Shown here: positions 15,779 through 24,916 of the stretch, one piece after another
Position numbering within the stretch: position 1 is the first letter of the stretch
How the letters are laid out: each line of letters begins with the position of its first letter
Source of the DNA: [Clostridium] innocuum
Lineage (GTDB): Bacteria > Bacillota_I > Bacilli_A > Erysipelotrichales > Erysipelotrichaceae
Direction: 5' to 3'
Assembly (NCBI GenBank): GCA_012317185.1
Contig: CP048838.1
Location: 3,224,001 to 3,288,000 of the forward strand
Length of the DNA: 64,000 bases
Made by a program: the position numbers and the translations under genes
The notes under the pieces: model-generated
Database searches by the model: none
What the model was told of the DNA's origin: nothing
Seen by the model: the letters and a program-made list of their open reading frames with translations, nothing else

Positions 15779-17017
15779 TTACTTCTCCCATCTGCGAATA
15801 AGGATGCTCGCATTATGTCCGCCGAAGCCCAGAGAATTGGACATGGCGATACGGATATCCGCCTGCTTCCCCTCATTGACCACAAGGTTCAGATCACAGG
15901 CAGGATCCGCATGACGATAGTTGATCGTTGCCGGCACAAAGCCGTTCTTCACTGCCAGTGTCGAAATGATCGCTTCCAGTGCCCCGCTGGCACCAAGCAG
16001 GTGTCCGGACATGGATTTCGTGCTGGATACATACGGCTTCATCGCTGCAGCACCAAACGCCTTTTTCACAGCCAAAGTTTCACTGGCATCATTGAGCGGC
16101 GTGCTAGTTCCATGCGCATTGATATAATCAACATCCGCAGCTGTAATAGCTCCATCCTCGATTGCCATGGTCATGGCACGGGCCGCCTGTGCTCCATCCG
16201 CAAGCGGTGCCGTTATATGATTGGCATCACAGGTGCTGCCATACCCGATGACCTCCCCATAGATTTCCGCATTTCTGGCAAGCGCATGCTCCAGCTCCTC
16301 CAGAATCAACACACCGGCTCCCTCTCCCATAACGAAGCCCTTGCGTTCCACATCGAAGGGAATAGAAGCACGATTGGGATCCTCTCCCTCATGCAGTGCC
16401 CGCATACTCGCAAATCCTGCCATCGCCACCGGTGTTACTGCCGCTTCACTTCCCCCGGCAGCCATCACATCCTCATAGCCGTCACGAATGCGGTGGAAGG
16501 CTTCTCCAATGGCATTGGTTGCCGCCGCACAGGCAGTCACCACACTGGAAACATTGCCGTGTGCATCCATATCAATGGCAGCACTTCCCGCTGCCAGATT
16601 GATCAGGGACATGGGAATGAAATACGGAGAGATACGGCTTGGTCCACGGCTTTCAATCGTCTGGGACGCGCCCTCAATTGTGGAAATACCACCGATTCCC
16701 GAACCGATGATCACACCAAAGCGATCGCGGTTGAATTCCGCATCCTGCAGACCGCTGTTTTCATATGCTTGCTTTGCGGCTATTCGTGTAAATTGTGTAA
16801 AGCGGTCATTGAATTTCAGATCACGCTTTGTGAAATACTGCTCCATATCCAGATTTCTGACCTCACCGGCCAGCTTGGCACGGAAGTCACCCGCATCAAA
16901 ATGCGTAATCCTATCAATACCGCAGCGGGAGTGCTGAACACTGTCCCAGACCTGCTCCACATCATTTCCAATCGGGGATACAACGCCCATCCCTGTTATG
17001 ACAACTCTTCTCTTCAT
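15779..17017 (-). CDS. fabF: 3-oxoacyl-ACP synthase II
   Basis: A 412-residue condensing enzyme. The Cys-His-His triad is visible: VTACAAATNAIGEA (Cys about 163), INAHGTSTPLND (His about 303) and SMSGHLLGASGALEA (His about 340). N-terminus RVVITGMGVVSPIG and C-terminus SLGFGGHNASILI are typical. It carries out malonyl-ACP dependent chain elongation. It is directly abutted to fabG (stop and start contiguous), consistent with one polycistronic message. Confidence 0.95.
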   Translation of the reverse strand: MKRRVVITGMGVVSPIGNDVEQVWDSVQHSRCGIDRITHFDAGDFRAKLAGEVRNLDMEQYFTKRDLKFNDRFTQFTRIAAKQAYENSGLQDAEFNRDRFGVIIGSGIGGISTIEGASQTIESRGPSRISPYFIPMSLINLAAGSAAIDMDAHGNVSSVVTACAAATNAIGEAFHRIRDGYEDVMAAGGSEAAVTPVAMAGFASMRALHEGEDPNRASIPFDVERKGFVMGEGAGVLILEELEHALARNAEIYGEVIGYGSTCDANHITAPLADGAQAARAMTMAIEDGAITAADVDYINAHGTSTPLNDASETLAVKKAFGAAAMKPYVSSTKSMSGHLLGASGALEAIISTLAVKNGFVPATINYRHADPACDLNLVVNEGKQADIRIAMSNSLGFGGHNASILIRRWEK

Positions 17018-17749
17018 TTACATCACCATCCCGCCGTCTACGGCAATAACCTGCCCTGTGATATAGGTACTGTCCTCACTGCACAGAAACTTCACCACGT
17101 TGGCAACATCCTGAACTGCTCCGAATTTTTTCATCGGTATGGAGGCAAGCGCACTTTCCTTAACACTGTCTGCCAGCTTGTCCGTCATCGCAGTAGCGAT
17201 AAAGCCCGGCGCAACGGCATTCACACGGATACCTCTTGACGCAAGCTCCTTAGCACAGCTTTTCGTCAATGCAATCACGCCGCCCTTACTCGCTGCATAA
17301 TTGGCCTGCCCCATGTTTCCGCATAATCCGACAACACTTGCCATATTGACAATTGCTCCGGATTTCTGTTTCATCATGATCCTTGCGACATGACGGATAC
17401 AGTTGTAGGTTCCCTTCAGATTGACGCGGATAACATCATCAAAATCCGCATCGCTCATACGCAGCAGCAGATTATCCTTTGTAATACCGGCATTGTTTAC
17501 CACGACATCCAGATGTCCGTATTCCTTTACGATTTCCTCCAGCATGGCCTTTACCTGCTCTCCATCGGAGATATCGCACTGTATCATTTTGTGATGACCT
17601 TCAGGATCACACTGTGCCAGAACCGCACGGGCTCCCTCTTCACTGTGTGCATAATTAATGATCACGTTGTATTCCTTTGACAGGGTAATCGCAATGGCTT
17701 CCCCGATTCCACGGGATGCCCCGCTGATAAATGCAGTTTTTCTTTCCAT
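17018..17749 (-). CDS. fabG: 3-oxoacyl-ACP reductase
   Basis: A 243-residue short-chain dehydrogenase. Seen: NADPH motif SGASRGIGEAI (TGxxxGIG class), NNAG at about 87-90, catalytic Ser in NMASVVGL, and YAASKGGVIALTKS (Tyr-x3-Lys). Ends ITGQVIAVDGGMVM, typical of FabG. It reduces 3-ketoacyl-ACP. It starts 4 bases after the fabD stop. Confidence 0.95.
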   Translation of the reverse strand: MERKTAFISGASRGIGEAIAITLSKEYNVIINYAHSEEGARAVLAQCDPEGHHKMIQCDISDGEQVKAMLEEIVKEYGHLDVVVNNAGITKDNLLLRMSDADFDDVIRVNLKGTYNCIRHVARIMMKQKSGAIVNMASVVGLCGNMGQANYAASKGGVIALTKSCAKELASRGIRVNAVAPGFIATAMTDKLADSVKESALASIPMKKFGAVQDVANVVKFLCSEDSTYITGQVIAVDGGMVM

Positions 17750-17753
17750 AGCC

Positions 17754-18680
17754 TTATCCTTTCATATAATCCAGCGTTTCCGCAAGACTTGCCGCATCTT
17801 CCACATGCAGTATGTTCACATCCATGCCCTTTGCACATTTCTTTACAAAGCCGCTGACCGCCTTACCGGGACCTACCTCGATAAAGGTATCAACACCGTC
17901 TGCCAGCATATTCCTTATGGTATCCTCCAGCAGTACGCTGTGTGAAATCTGTTCACTTAACAAATCGATGAGTGGACGGTCCGCAACACGCGCAGTAAGA
18001 TTATGCAATACCGGGATGCGCGGTGTCTTCAGCTCATAAGCCGATAGCACCTGATGCAGCTGTTTTCCGGCCTCCTGCAATAAGGAGGAATGAAAGGCAC
18101 CGGATACCTGTAAGGGGATCACTCTTCGTGCGCCTGCCTCCAGACATTTTTTTCCACATGCCTCAACCGCTGCTTTTTCACCTGTGATGACGATCTGTCC
18201 CGGACAGTTGTAATTGGCGATTTCACATACACCGATATCCTGTACCGCTTCACAGGCGTTCAAAATCGCTTCTTTATCCAGCATCAATACCGCAGCCATC
18301 GCACTCGTTCCTGATGGAAGTGCATTGGCCATCAGCTTTCCGCGTTCCCGCAAAATTTCTGCGCCTGCCTGTACTGAAAAGCAGTCTGCATAGCATAGAG
18401 CACTGTATTCTCCTAGACTCAGTCCGGCAGTCACATCTGCATGTATGCCGTTTTCTTGTAATACAGCCGCTGCCGCCATTGCGTGGGCAAAAATTGCCAC
18501 CTGTGTATATTGTGTATCGTCCAGCTGCTCCTTTGGTCCTTCAAAGCAAAGCGTTTTCACATCAAAATCCGTTGCTATGCTGTCGAAGACCGCCTTTGCA
18601 CTGTCGTAGTTTTCATATAAATCCTTTCCCATGCCGGGATACTGTGCTCCCTGACCGGAAAACAGAAATGCTGTTTTCAT
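17754..18680 (-). CDS. fabD: Malonyl-CoA:ACP transacylase
   Basis: A 308-residue acyltransferase. Seen: FLFSGQGAQYPGMGKDLY at the N-terminus, the nucleophile elbow GLSLGEYSAL (Ser about 91; Leu replaces the His often found in GHSLGE), the catalytic His in SGAFHSSLL and the late QISHSVLLEDTI segment. It loads malonyl groups onto AcpP for FabH and FabF. ATG 18680 is taken because GGAG lies 6 bases upstream; ATG 18692 is an alternative. Confidence 0.93.
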   Translation of the reverse strand: MKTAFLFSGQGAQYPGMGKDLYENYDSAKAVFDSIATDFDVKTLCFEGPKEQLDDTQYTQVAIFAHAMAAAAVLQENGIHADVTAGLSLGEYSALCYADCFSVQAGAEILRERGKLMANALPSGTSAMAAVLMLDKEAILNACEAVQDIGVCEIANYNCPGQIVITGEKAAVEACGKKCLEAGARRVIPLQVSGAFHSSLLQEAGKQLHQVLSAYELKTPRIPVLHNLTARVADRPLIDLLSEQISHSVLLEDTIRNMLADGVDTFIEVGPGKAVSGFVKKCAKGMDVNILHVEDAASLAETLDYMKG

Positions 18681-18720
18681 GCCTGACTCCATTTCCCCGC
18701 GCATCCTGCGCAGTTCCTAC

Positions 18721-18797
18721 TTACTGATAAACCGTTCTCTATTTAACTGATACTTTACGTTTTTAAGCTCCTGCATTTACGTAAGCTGATACATTAC
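18721..18797. repeat. Spaced direct repeats in the gap before fabD
   Basis: The 113-base gap between the flavoprotein gene and fabD is the largest inside the operon. It holds TTAACTGATACTTTAC (18743-18758) and TAAGCTGATACATTAC (18782-18797), 39 bases apart, and a weaker third copy TTACTGATAAACC (18721-18733). The second copy overlaps the flavoprotein stop codon. They could be an internal operator or processing signal; no clear promoter was found with them. Confidence 0.45.
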
Positions 18798-19849
18798 GCA
18801 CACAGCTCCGCCATGAGATCATGCACACTCACGATGTCCGTAACACGCCATGCATTGGCTCCTGCGAATACCAGACCGTTTTCCACATCGCCCTCTACCG
18901 AATGCACGAGTGCATCACTGATACAATACGGTGTGGTAGCAGGAACACACGGCTTCATGCAGCCAATGCAGTGCTTTGGGGCAATTCTGCCCTTTGACGC
19001 ATTGCGCATGAACGCTGTCATCACAGCACGGCCCGGAAGTCCTGCCGGACTCGCCACCAGCGTAATATCCTCTTTCCTGGCGTTTACGATTTTCTGCTTG
19101 AATGCCAGATCCGCATCGCATTCCGTTGTTGCGATAAAACGGGTTGCCATCTGGACACCGCTTGCACCGATATTCAACAATGCCGCAATATCCTCACGGG
19201 TATACACACCACCCGCCGCAAATACAGGAATGCTTGTCTGGTATAGTTCCTCATATGCCTGTATTTCCTGCAGTACCTCACAGACCAGCTCGGAAAGCTC
19301 CTTCACTTTGCCGGACAGCAGCTCTTCCTTCTTAAAGCCCAGATGTCCGCCCGCCAGACTTCCCTCCACAACGATGAAATCCGGACAGCGATGATAATGA
19401 CGATCCCAGCTTTTCAGAATCAGACGCGCGGCACGACCACTGGATACAATCGGTGCCAGAGCCACCTGATCGCTGCCTTCCACAGACGGCAAATTCATCG
19501 GCATACCTGCACCGGAAATGATAACATCCACGCCTGCCCCAATGGCAGCCTTCACATAGTCCTCATAATGATGGGATGCGACCATCACATTGACACCCAA
19601 AAGACCTCTGCCCCCGCTGATTGCTCTGGCTTTGGCTGCTTCCTCATATACTGCTTCCATGTTGCAGGCAAGGGGGTCCTTCCAGAAATTTTCTTTGCGA
19701 TATCCCGGATGTGCCGCAGAAATCACACCCATGCCGCCTTCCTTCATGACAGCACCGGCAAGATTTCCCAGCGAAACACCAACTCCCATACCACCCTGAA
19801 TAATCGGCTTTTCCAGATACTTTGAACCAATGGGAATGCGTTTACTCAT
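18794..19849 (-). CDS. Second FabK/nitronate monooxygenase-type flavoprotein
   Basis: A 351-residue FMN-dependent TIM-barrel protein. Seen: KPIIQGGMGVGVSLGNLA at the N-terminus, GVNVMVASHHY, VDVIISGAGMP, VEGSLAGGHLG (active-site region), FAAGGVYTREDIAALLNIGA and GVQMATRFIATTEC (FMN phosphate site). Near the C-terminus is a cysteine cluster, CIGCMKPCVPATTPYC, that could bind an Fe-S cluster; FabK proper lacks it. It overlaps fabK by 8 bases in the fatty acid operon, so it may be a second enoyl-ACP reductase with different chain specificity or a nitronate-detoxifying oxidase. The family is sure, the reaction is not. Confidence 0.8.
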   Translation of the reverse strand: MSKRIPIGSKYLEKPIIQGGMGVGVSLGNLAGAVMKEGGMGVISAAHPGYRKENFWKDPLACNMEAVYEEAAKARAISGGRGLLGVNVMVASHHYEDYVKAAIGAGVDVIISGAGMPMNLPSVEGSDQVALAPIVSSGRAARLILKSWDRHYHRCPDFIVVEGSLAGGHLGFKKEELLSGKVKELSELVCEVLQEIQAYEELYQTSIPVFAAGGVYTREDIAALLNIGASGVQMATRFIATTECDADLAFKQKIVNARKEDITLVASPAGLPGRAVMTAFMRNASKGRIAPKHCIGCMKPCVPATTPYCISDALVHSVEGDVENGLVFAGANAWRVTDIVSVHDLMAELCA

Positions 19850-20792
19850 AGCACAGTTCCTTTACCGCCTGCTGCAGCGTTACCACCTCTTCTTCACTTT
19901 CGTGAATCAAAGAGTCGAGGATATCCTGTAACGGACGGATATCCTTACACATACCGGCAACCTGCCCCATCATAACAGAGCCATGACGCATATCACCTTC
20001 CAGAACGGCTCTTCGCAGACCGCCCAGTGTCAGCTTTTCCATTTCTTCCTTATCAGCTCCGCTTTGTTCCAGCTTCAGATATTGCAGCGCCATCTGATTT
20101 TTCAGAATACGGACCGGTGTTCCCGTACTTCTGCCGGTGACAACAGAATCCATATCCTTCGCCTTCATAACAGCCTTTTTATAATTTTCATGGATCGGAC
20201 ATTCCTCTGCCAGCAGCAGACAGGTACCGACCTGCACACCTACAGCGCCCAGACACAGTGCTGCATTCAGCTGCCTGCCGCTTGCGATTCCTCCGGCTGC
20301 CAGAACCGGAATGGACACAGCATCCACGACCTGCGGTACCAGTGACATGGTCGTTGTTTCTCCCACATGACCGCCGGATTCTCCACCCTCGGCAATGACG
20401 GCATCCACTCCGGACTTTTCCAGGCGGCGTGCCAGTGCCACACTTGCCACAACCGGAATCACCTTACAGCCGCTTTCCTTTAAAGCCGGAATATACGGTC
20501 CCGGATTGCCGGCACCTGTGGTAACCACCGCAACCTGCTCCTCGCAGATCACCTGCATGATGGCCTGCGTATGCGGATTCATCAGCATGACATTGACGCC
20601 GAACGGCTTATTTGTTAACTGCTTACAGGTACGGATTGCCTCCCGTGTCTGGTGCTCATCCATGGCACCAGTTGCGATAATGCCAAGTGCGCCGCAGTTG
20701 GATACGGCTGCCGCAAATTCCGGCGTTGCGATATTTGCCATCGCTCCCTGGAAAATCGGATATTTGATTCCTAACAATTCATTTATTAACAT
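19842..20792 (-). CDS. fabK: Enoyl-ACP reductase II (FMN)
   Basis: A 316-residue flavoprotein starting MLINELLGIKYPIFQGAMAN, the classical FabK start. Also visible: NCGALGIIATGAM, GVNVMLMNPH, VVTTGAGNPGPYIP, VIAEGGESGGHVGETTTMSL and AAGGIASGRQLNAALCLGA. It reduces the enoyl-ACP double bond, taking the place of FabI, and would make the organism insensitive to triclosan-type FabI inhibitors (known for FabK). ATG 20792 follows AAGGAG; the frame back to 20846 lies within fabH. No fabI was seen. Confidence 0.92.
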   Translation of the reverse strand: MLINELLGIKYPIFQGAMANIATPEFAAAVSNCGALGIIATGAMDEHQTREAIRTCKQLTNKPFGVNVMLMNPHTQAIMQVICEEQVAVVTTGAGNPGPYIPALKESGCKVIPVVASVALARRLEKSGVDAVIAEGGESGGHVGETTTMSLVPQVVDAVSIPVLAAGGIASGRQLNAALCLGAVGVQVGTCLLLAEECPIHENYKKAVMKAKDMDSVVTGRSTGTPVRILKNQMALQYLKLEQSGADKEEMEKLTLGGLRRAVLEGDMRHGSVMMGQVAGMCKDIRPLQDILDSLIHESEEEVVTLQQAVKELCYE

Positions 20793-20802
20793 ACAGCTCT
20801 CC

Positions 20803-21777
20803 TTACAGTTCGATATAGCAGCCGGCCCAGGTAAAGCCTGCACCAAATCCGCTCAGAACGATTTTCATACCCGGCTGCAGCAAGCCCTTCTCACTCATTT
20901 CTCCCAGAGCGAGCGGAATACTTGCGGCCGAGGTGTTTCCATATTCCTCAATATTGATATACACATGCTCTTTGTCGATGTGCATGCGTTTGCATACGTT
21001 GTTGATGATTCTCACATTTGCCTGATGCGGTACGATCCAGTCGATATCCTCAATGCGTTCCCCTGCCTGTTTCAGTACATCCTCAATGGCCTCCTGCATG
21101 GCTTTCACCGCAAAGCGAAAGGTCGCATTTCCTTCCATGCAGACCACGGAGGGCTGATAGGGCTGTTCTGAGAACAAGGGTCTTGGTTTGGGTGCATCAC
21201 TGTGAATCACACCGGCGGCATCTCCCATACTCCCTGCAAAATGCAGCATACGCTTATTCGTATCCTCCTGCTTCACGATGGCAGCTCCGGCTCCATCCGC
21301 AAAAATGATACAGGTGGAGCGATCGTTCCAGTCCAGCTGCTTGGAAATGACCTCGGCACCGATGATAAGGGCACACGTCACCTGTCCTGCCGCAAGCATG
21401 GCATGGGCACTCTGCAATGCGTACAGAAAGCCGCTGCATGCCGCATTCAGATCAAACGCCATCATATGCTGATTGTTCAGACCCAGCTTTTCCTGAATCA
21501 GACACGCCGTGGAAGGGGTTGTCTGATCCGGTGTGAAGGTTGCTGTGATGATCAGGTCAATCTCTTTAGGATCAATGCCGGATTTGTCGATTGCCATACG
21601 GGCCGCACGTGCACCAAGATCACTCGTATTCTCTTCTTCCGAAATATATCTGGCACGGATTCCCGTTCTGCTGGATATCCATTCGTCATTCGTATCGACA
21701 AAGGTGCTCAGCTCCTCATTGGTAACGCGGCGTTTTGCCAGCGCATAGCCCAGTCCCTTGATGCTACAGCTCTTCAT
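20803..21777 (-). CDS. fabH: 3-oxoacyl-ACP synthase III
   Basis: A 324-residue initiating condensing enzyme using acyl-CoA primers and malonyl-ACP. The triad is visible: Cys in NAACSGFLYAL (about 112), His in VPHQANVRI (about 252) and Asn in YGNTSAASIPLAL (about 282). C-terminus GFGAGFTWAGCYIEL is typical. It overlaps accA by 14 bases and its stop is 10 bases before the fabK start, showing tight operon organisation. Confidence 0.95.
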   Translation of the reverse strand: MKSCSIKGLGYALAKRRVTNEELSTFVDTNDEWISSRTGIRARYISEEENTSDLGARAARMAIDKSGIDPKEIDLIITATFTPDQTTPSTACLIQEKLGLNNQHMMAFDLNAACSGFLYALQSAHAMLAAGQVTCALIIGAEVISKQLDWNDRSTCIIFADGAGAAIVKQEDTNKRMLHFAGSMGDAAGVIHSDAPKPRPLFSEQPYQPSVVCMEGNATFRFAVKAMQEAIEDVLKQAGERIEDIDWIVPHQANVRIINNVCKRMHIDKEHVYINIEEYGNTSAASIPLALGEMSEKGLLQPGMKIVLSGFGAGFTWAGCYIEL

Positions 21778-22696
21778 AATTTGCCCCCATCACTCGATAT
21801 TTTTCATACCGCTTTGCCAGCAGTACCTTTTCCTTTTTCTTGCACAAATCATCCAGAACATATTCCAGCTGCTCCCGCAGATGCTCGACTACATAGTCAA
21901 AGCAGATATGCGCGCCGCCCTTTGGTTCCGCGATAATCGTATCAATGATACCCTTGCGCTTTAAATCCGCTGCCGTAAGCTCCATCACACCGGCTGCCTC
22001 TGCCGCTCTGGATTCATCCTTCCACAGAATGCTCGCAAAGCCCTCCGGGGAGAGAATGGAATAGATGGCATGCTCCAGCATCATGATGTGATCCGCAACC
22101 GAAAAGGCAAGTGCACCACCGCTGCCGCCTTCACTTAATACGATGGCAAGCACCGGGGTACGGATTTCTGAGAACACTGCCAGACACTGCGCAATGGCTT
22201 CCGCCTGTCCGCGCTCCTCGGCACCCTTTCCCGGGTACGCACCCGCAGTATCGACCAGCGTAATGATGGGACGGTGAAACTTCTCCGCCTGCTTTGCCAG
22301 TCGGATTGCCTTGCGATAGCCCTCCGGATGCAGCATTCCGAAGTTGCGCTGCATGTTTTCCTCCAGCGTCTTTCCCTTGCTCTGGGCAAGAACGGTTACA
22401 CTTCTTCCATGAAAGGTCGCAATGCCGCCCTGACAGGCCGCATCATCTCCATAGCAGCGATCACCATGCAGCTCCATGAAATCCGGAAACAGTGCCCGGA
22501 TATAGTCTGCAGCCTTTGGACGCTTGGGATGGCGTGCCAGATAAACGGTATCCCAGGCATCCAGCTGCAGCATTGCTTCCTCTCGTAAATGATCGATCTG
22601 TAAACGCAGCTCATCGGCGTGAGGATCCATGGCATCCAGCTTTGCCAGCTCGGCTTCCAGAACTGCAATGCTGCTTTCTGCTTCCTTTATGCTCAT
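21764..22696 (-). CDS. accA: Acetyl-CoA carboxylase carboxyltransferase subunit alpha
   Basis: A 310-residue crotonase-fold subunit. Seen: VYLARHPKRPKAADYIRALF, FMELHGDRCYGDD, TLVDTAGAYPGKGAEERGQA, VLSEGGSGGALAFSVAD and EHAIYSILSPEGFASILWKD, the normal series for AccA. With AccD it transfers the carboxyl group from biotin to acetyl-CoA, the committed step of fatty acid synthesis. Overlaps accD by four bases (ATGA). Confidence 0.95.
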   Translation of the reverse strand: MSIKEAESSIAVLEAELAKLDAMDPHADELRLQIDHLREEAMLQLDAWDTVYLARHPKRPKAADYIRALFPDFMELHGDRCYGDDAACQGGIATFHGRSVTVLAQSKGKTLEENMQRNFGMLHPEGYRKAIRLAKQAEKFHRPIITLVDTAGAYPGKGAEERGQAEAIAQCLAVFSEIRTPVLAIVLSEGGSGGALAFSVADHIMMLEHAIYSILSPEGFASILWKDESRAAEAAGVMELTAADLKRKGIIDTIIAEPKGGAHICFDYVVEHLREQLEYVLDDLCKKKEKVLLAKRYEKYRVMGANYEEL

Positions 22697-23565
22697 GATG
22701 CTCTCCTTTCGTGCAGCTTCAGGATACGCCGCAAGGTATCCCTGCTGTCCTTTCGCTCCACAATCGCATCCACAAAGCCTTTTTCCAGCAGAAACTCTGC
22801 CTTCTGAAAGTTGGCCGGCAGCTCCTCCTTGACCGTGGAGGCAATAACACGTTTTCCCGCAAAGCCGATCAGGCAGTCCGGTTCACTTAGAATGATATCC
22901 CCCAGCATGGCGAAGCTTGCGCTTACCCCGCCGGTTGTCGGGTGTGTCAGATAGGATATATACAGCAGCCCTGCATCACTGTGCTTCGCAAGTGCCGCAC
23001 TTGTTTTTGCCATCTGGACAAGAGAGAGGATTCCCTCCTGCATACGCGCTCCGCCGCTTGTCGTAAAAATCAGCAGCGGCAGCTTCTTCTTCGTCGCATA
23101 TTCGATGCAGCGGGTAATCTTCTCTCCGACGATCTGTCCCATACTGCCCATAAAGAAATTGCTGTCCATCACGGCGATCGCACACGGAAAGCCACCAATG
23201 CTCGCTGCACCGCAGACAACCGCTTCCTGCAGACCTGTTTTCTTCTGCAGGCGGGAAAGCTTCTCCTCATAGCCCGGAAAAGCAAGCTGCTCCTTTTTCA
23301 GAAAGAGCCTTCGATCCAGCTCGGTAAAGCTGTTTTCATCCACGATCTGGCGCAGGCGTTCCCGTGCGGTCAGCTTCATGTGATGTCCGCAATGGGGACA
23401 TACATACAGATTGTGCATAAGATCCTCAAACAGGATACTCTCCTTGCATTGTGGACAGCTTTTATACAGATTATCCGGAGCCTCCAGCGGTTCTCTTACC
23501 GGCAGAGTACGGCGTTTTTTAAACAGGTCCAGACGGTTCTTTCGTACCTTAAATAATTGTTCCAT
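22693..23565 (-). CDS. accD: Acetyl-CoA carboxylase carboxyltransferase subunit beta
   Basis: A 290-residue subunit with the N-terminal zinc ribbon C-P-Q-C ... C-P-H-C (about residues 38-60), then NSFTELDRRLFLKK, SNFFMGSMGQIVGEKI, TTSGGARMQEGILSLVQMAK, LTHPTTGGVSASFAMLGDII and EPDCLIGFAGKRVI. The four Cys for zinc are intact. It pairs with AccA. It overlaps accC by 17 bases and accA by four. Confidence 0.95.
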   Translation of the reverse strand: MEQLFKVRKNRLDLFKKRRTLPVREPLEAPDNLYKSCPQCKESILFEDLMHNLYVCPHCGHHMKLTARERLRQIVDENSFTELDRRLFLKKEQLAFPGYEEKLSRLQKKTGLQEAVVCGAASIGGFPCAIAVMDSNFFMGSMGQIVGEKITRCIEYATKKKLPLLIFTTSGGARMQEGILSLVQMAKTSAALAKHSDAGLLYISYLTHPTTGGVSASFAMLGDIILSEPDCLIGFAGKRVIASTVKEELPANFQKAEFLLEKGFVDAIVERKDSRDTLRRILKLHERRAS

Positions 23566-24916
23566 CCTCTTTCAGCTCCTTTATAAATGATTCCATAAAG
23601 CCGGTATCGTAGCGGCCGCCGACAAATGTCGGATGATGCAGTAACAGATACTGAAATTCGATATTGGTTTCCACACCCTCGATCAACAGCTCCTCCAGTG
23701 CGGAGCGCATCCGCTTGATGCATTCCAGACGGGTATCCGCATAGGTGATGATTTTGGCAATCATGGAATCATAGTATGGCGGTATTTTATAATCGTTGTA
23801 TACCGCACTTTCAATGCGCACACGGCGTCCCAGCGGAAAGTTGATAAAGCTCACCTGTCCCGGACTGGGCGCAAAATTATATTTGATATTCTCCGCATTG
23901 ATACGGCATTCGATGGCATGACCACGGCAGACGATATCCTCCTGCCTATAGGCAAGCTTATGACCATCCGCAATGCGAATCTGCTGCTTGATCAGGTCGA
24001 TGCCGCATATTTCCTCGGAAATGGTATGCTCCACCTGGATCCGTGTATTCATTTCCATGAAATAGTATTCTCCACGGGCATCCAGCAGAAACTCGATCGT
24101 TCCCACACTGTCATAGCCGACACTTTCTGCGGCACGCACGGCATCACGAAGCAGATGTTCACGTACATCTTCCTTTAATATATGGCAGGGCGCCTCCTCC
24201 AGCAGCTTCTGGTTGCGTCGCTGACAGGAGCAGTCACGCTCATACAGATGTACGACATTCCCGTGCTTATCCGCCATCAGCTGCACCTCGACGTGCTTCG
24301 GCTCAACGATGAATTTTTCCATATAGACGGCGTCATCCCCAAAATTTGCACGGGCCTCCGCTTTCGCCGTATCAAAGGCATCCGCAAGCTCTTCGGCACA
24401 ATCCGCACGGCGCATTCCGCGTCCGCCTCCTCCGCTGCTTGCCTTGATCAGCACCGGATATCCGATTTTCTCTGCCATGGCTGCGGCATCCTGTACGGTT
24501 TCCAACAGATCCTTACTGCCGGGAATGACCGGTACCCCGGCCTCCATCATACAGCGGCGGGCGTTGTTCTTATCTCCCATCTGCTCAATCACATCCGGAT
24601 TGGGACCGACGAAGATCAGACCACACTGCAGCACCAGTCGGGCGAACTTCGCATTCTCACTCAGAAAGCCAAAGCCCGGATGAATCGCATCACAGGCTGT
24701 CATACAGGCTGCGCTTAGGATATTCTTCATATTCAGATAGCTGTCATTGGCTCTTGGACCGCCGATGCATACGGCATAATCCGCAAGCTGAACATGCAGC
24801 GCCTCTTTATCGGCAGTGGAATACACCGCAACTGTTTCAATATTCATTTCCTTGCAGGTACGGATGATTCTAACCGCGATTTCTCCACGGTTCGCGATGA
24901 GAAGTCGGCGGATCAT
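23549..24916 (-). CDS. accC: Acetyl-CoA carboxylase biotin carboxylase subunit
   Basis: A 455-residue ATP-grasp enzyme that carboxylates biotin on AccB. Seen: LLIANRGEIAVRIIRTC at the N-terminus, the glycine-rich ATP loop KASSGGGGRGMR (about 159-170), EKFIVEPKHVEVQ, RDCSCQRRNQKLLEEAP and EMNTRIQVEHTISEEICGID (metal- and bicarbonate-binding). Length is the family norm. It overlaps accB by four bases. Confidence 0.95.
   Translation of the reverse strand: MIRRLLIANRGEIAVRIIRTCKEMNIETVAVYSTADKEALHVQLADYAVCIGGPRANDSYLNMKNILSAACMTACDAIHPGFGFLSENAKFARLVLQCGLIFVGPNPDVIEQMGDKNNARRCMMEAGVPVIPGSKDLLETVQDAAAMAEKIGYPVLIKASSGGGGRGMRRADCAEELADAFDTAKAEARANFGDDAVYMEKFIVEPKHVEVQLMADKHGNVVHLYERDCSCQRRNQKLLEEAPCHILKEDVREHLLRDAVRAAESVGYDSVGTIEFLLDARGEYYFMEMNTRIQVEHTISEEICGIDLIKQQIRIADGHKLAYRQEDIVCRGHAIECRINAENIKYNFAPSPGQVSFINFPLGRRVRIESAVYNDYKIPPYYDSMIAKIITYADTRLECIKRMRSALEELLIEGVETNIEFQYLLLHHPTFVGGRYDTGFMESFIKELKEDGTII

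Noticed and set aside
15815..17239. 474-codon plus-strand open frame
   Set aside because: It lies entirely opposite fabF and fabG, lacks a ribosome site and family resemblance; it is the antisense shadow of well-conserved genes.
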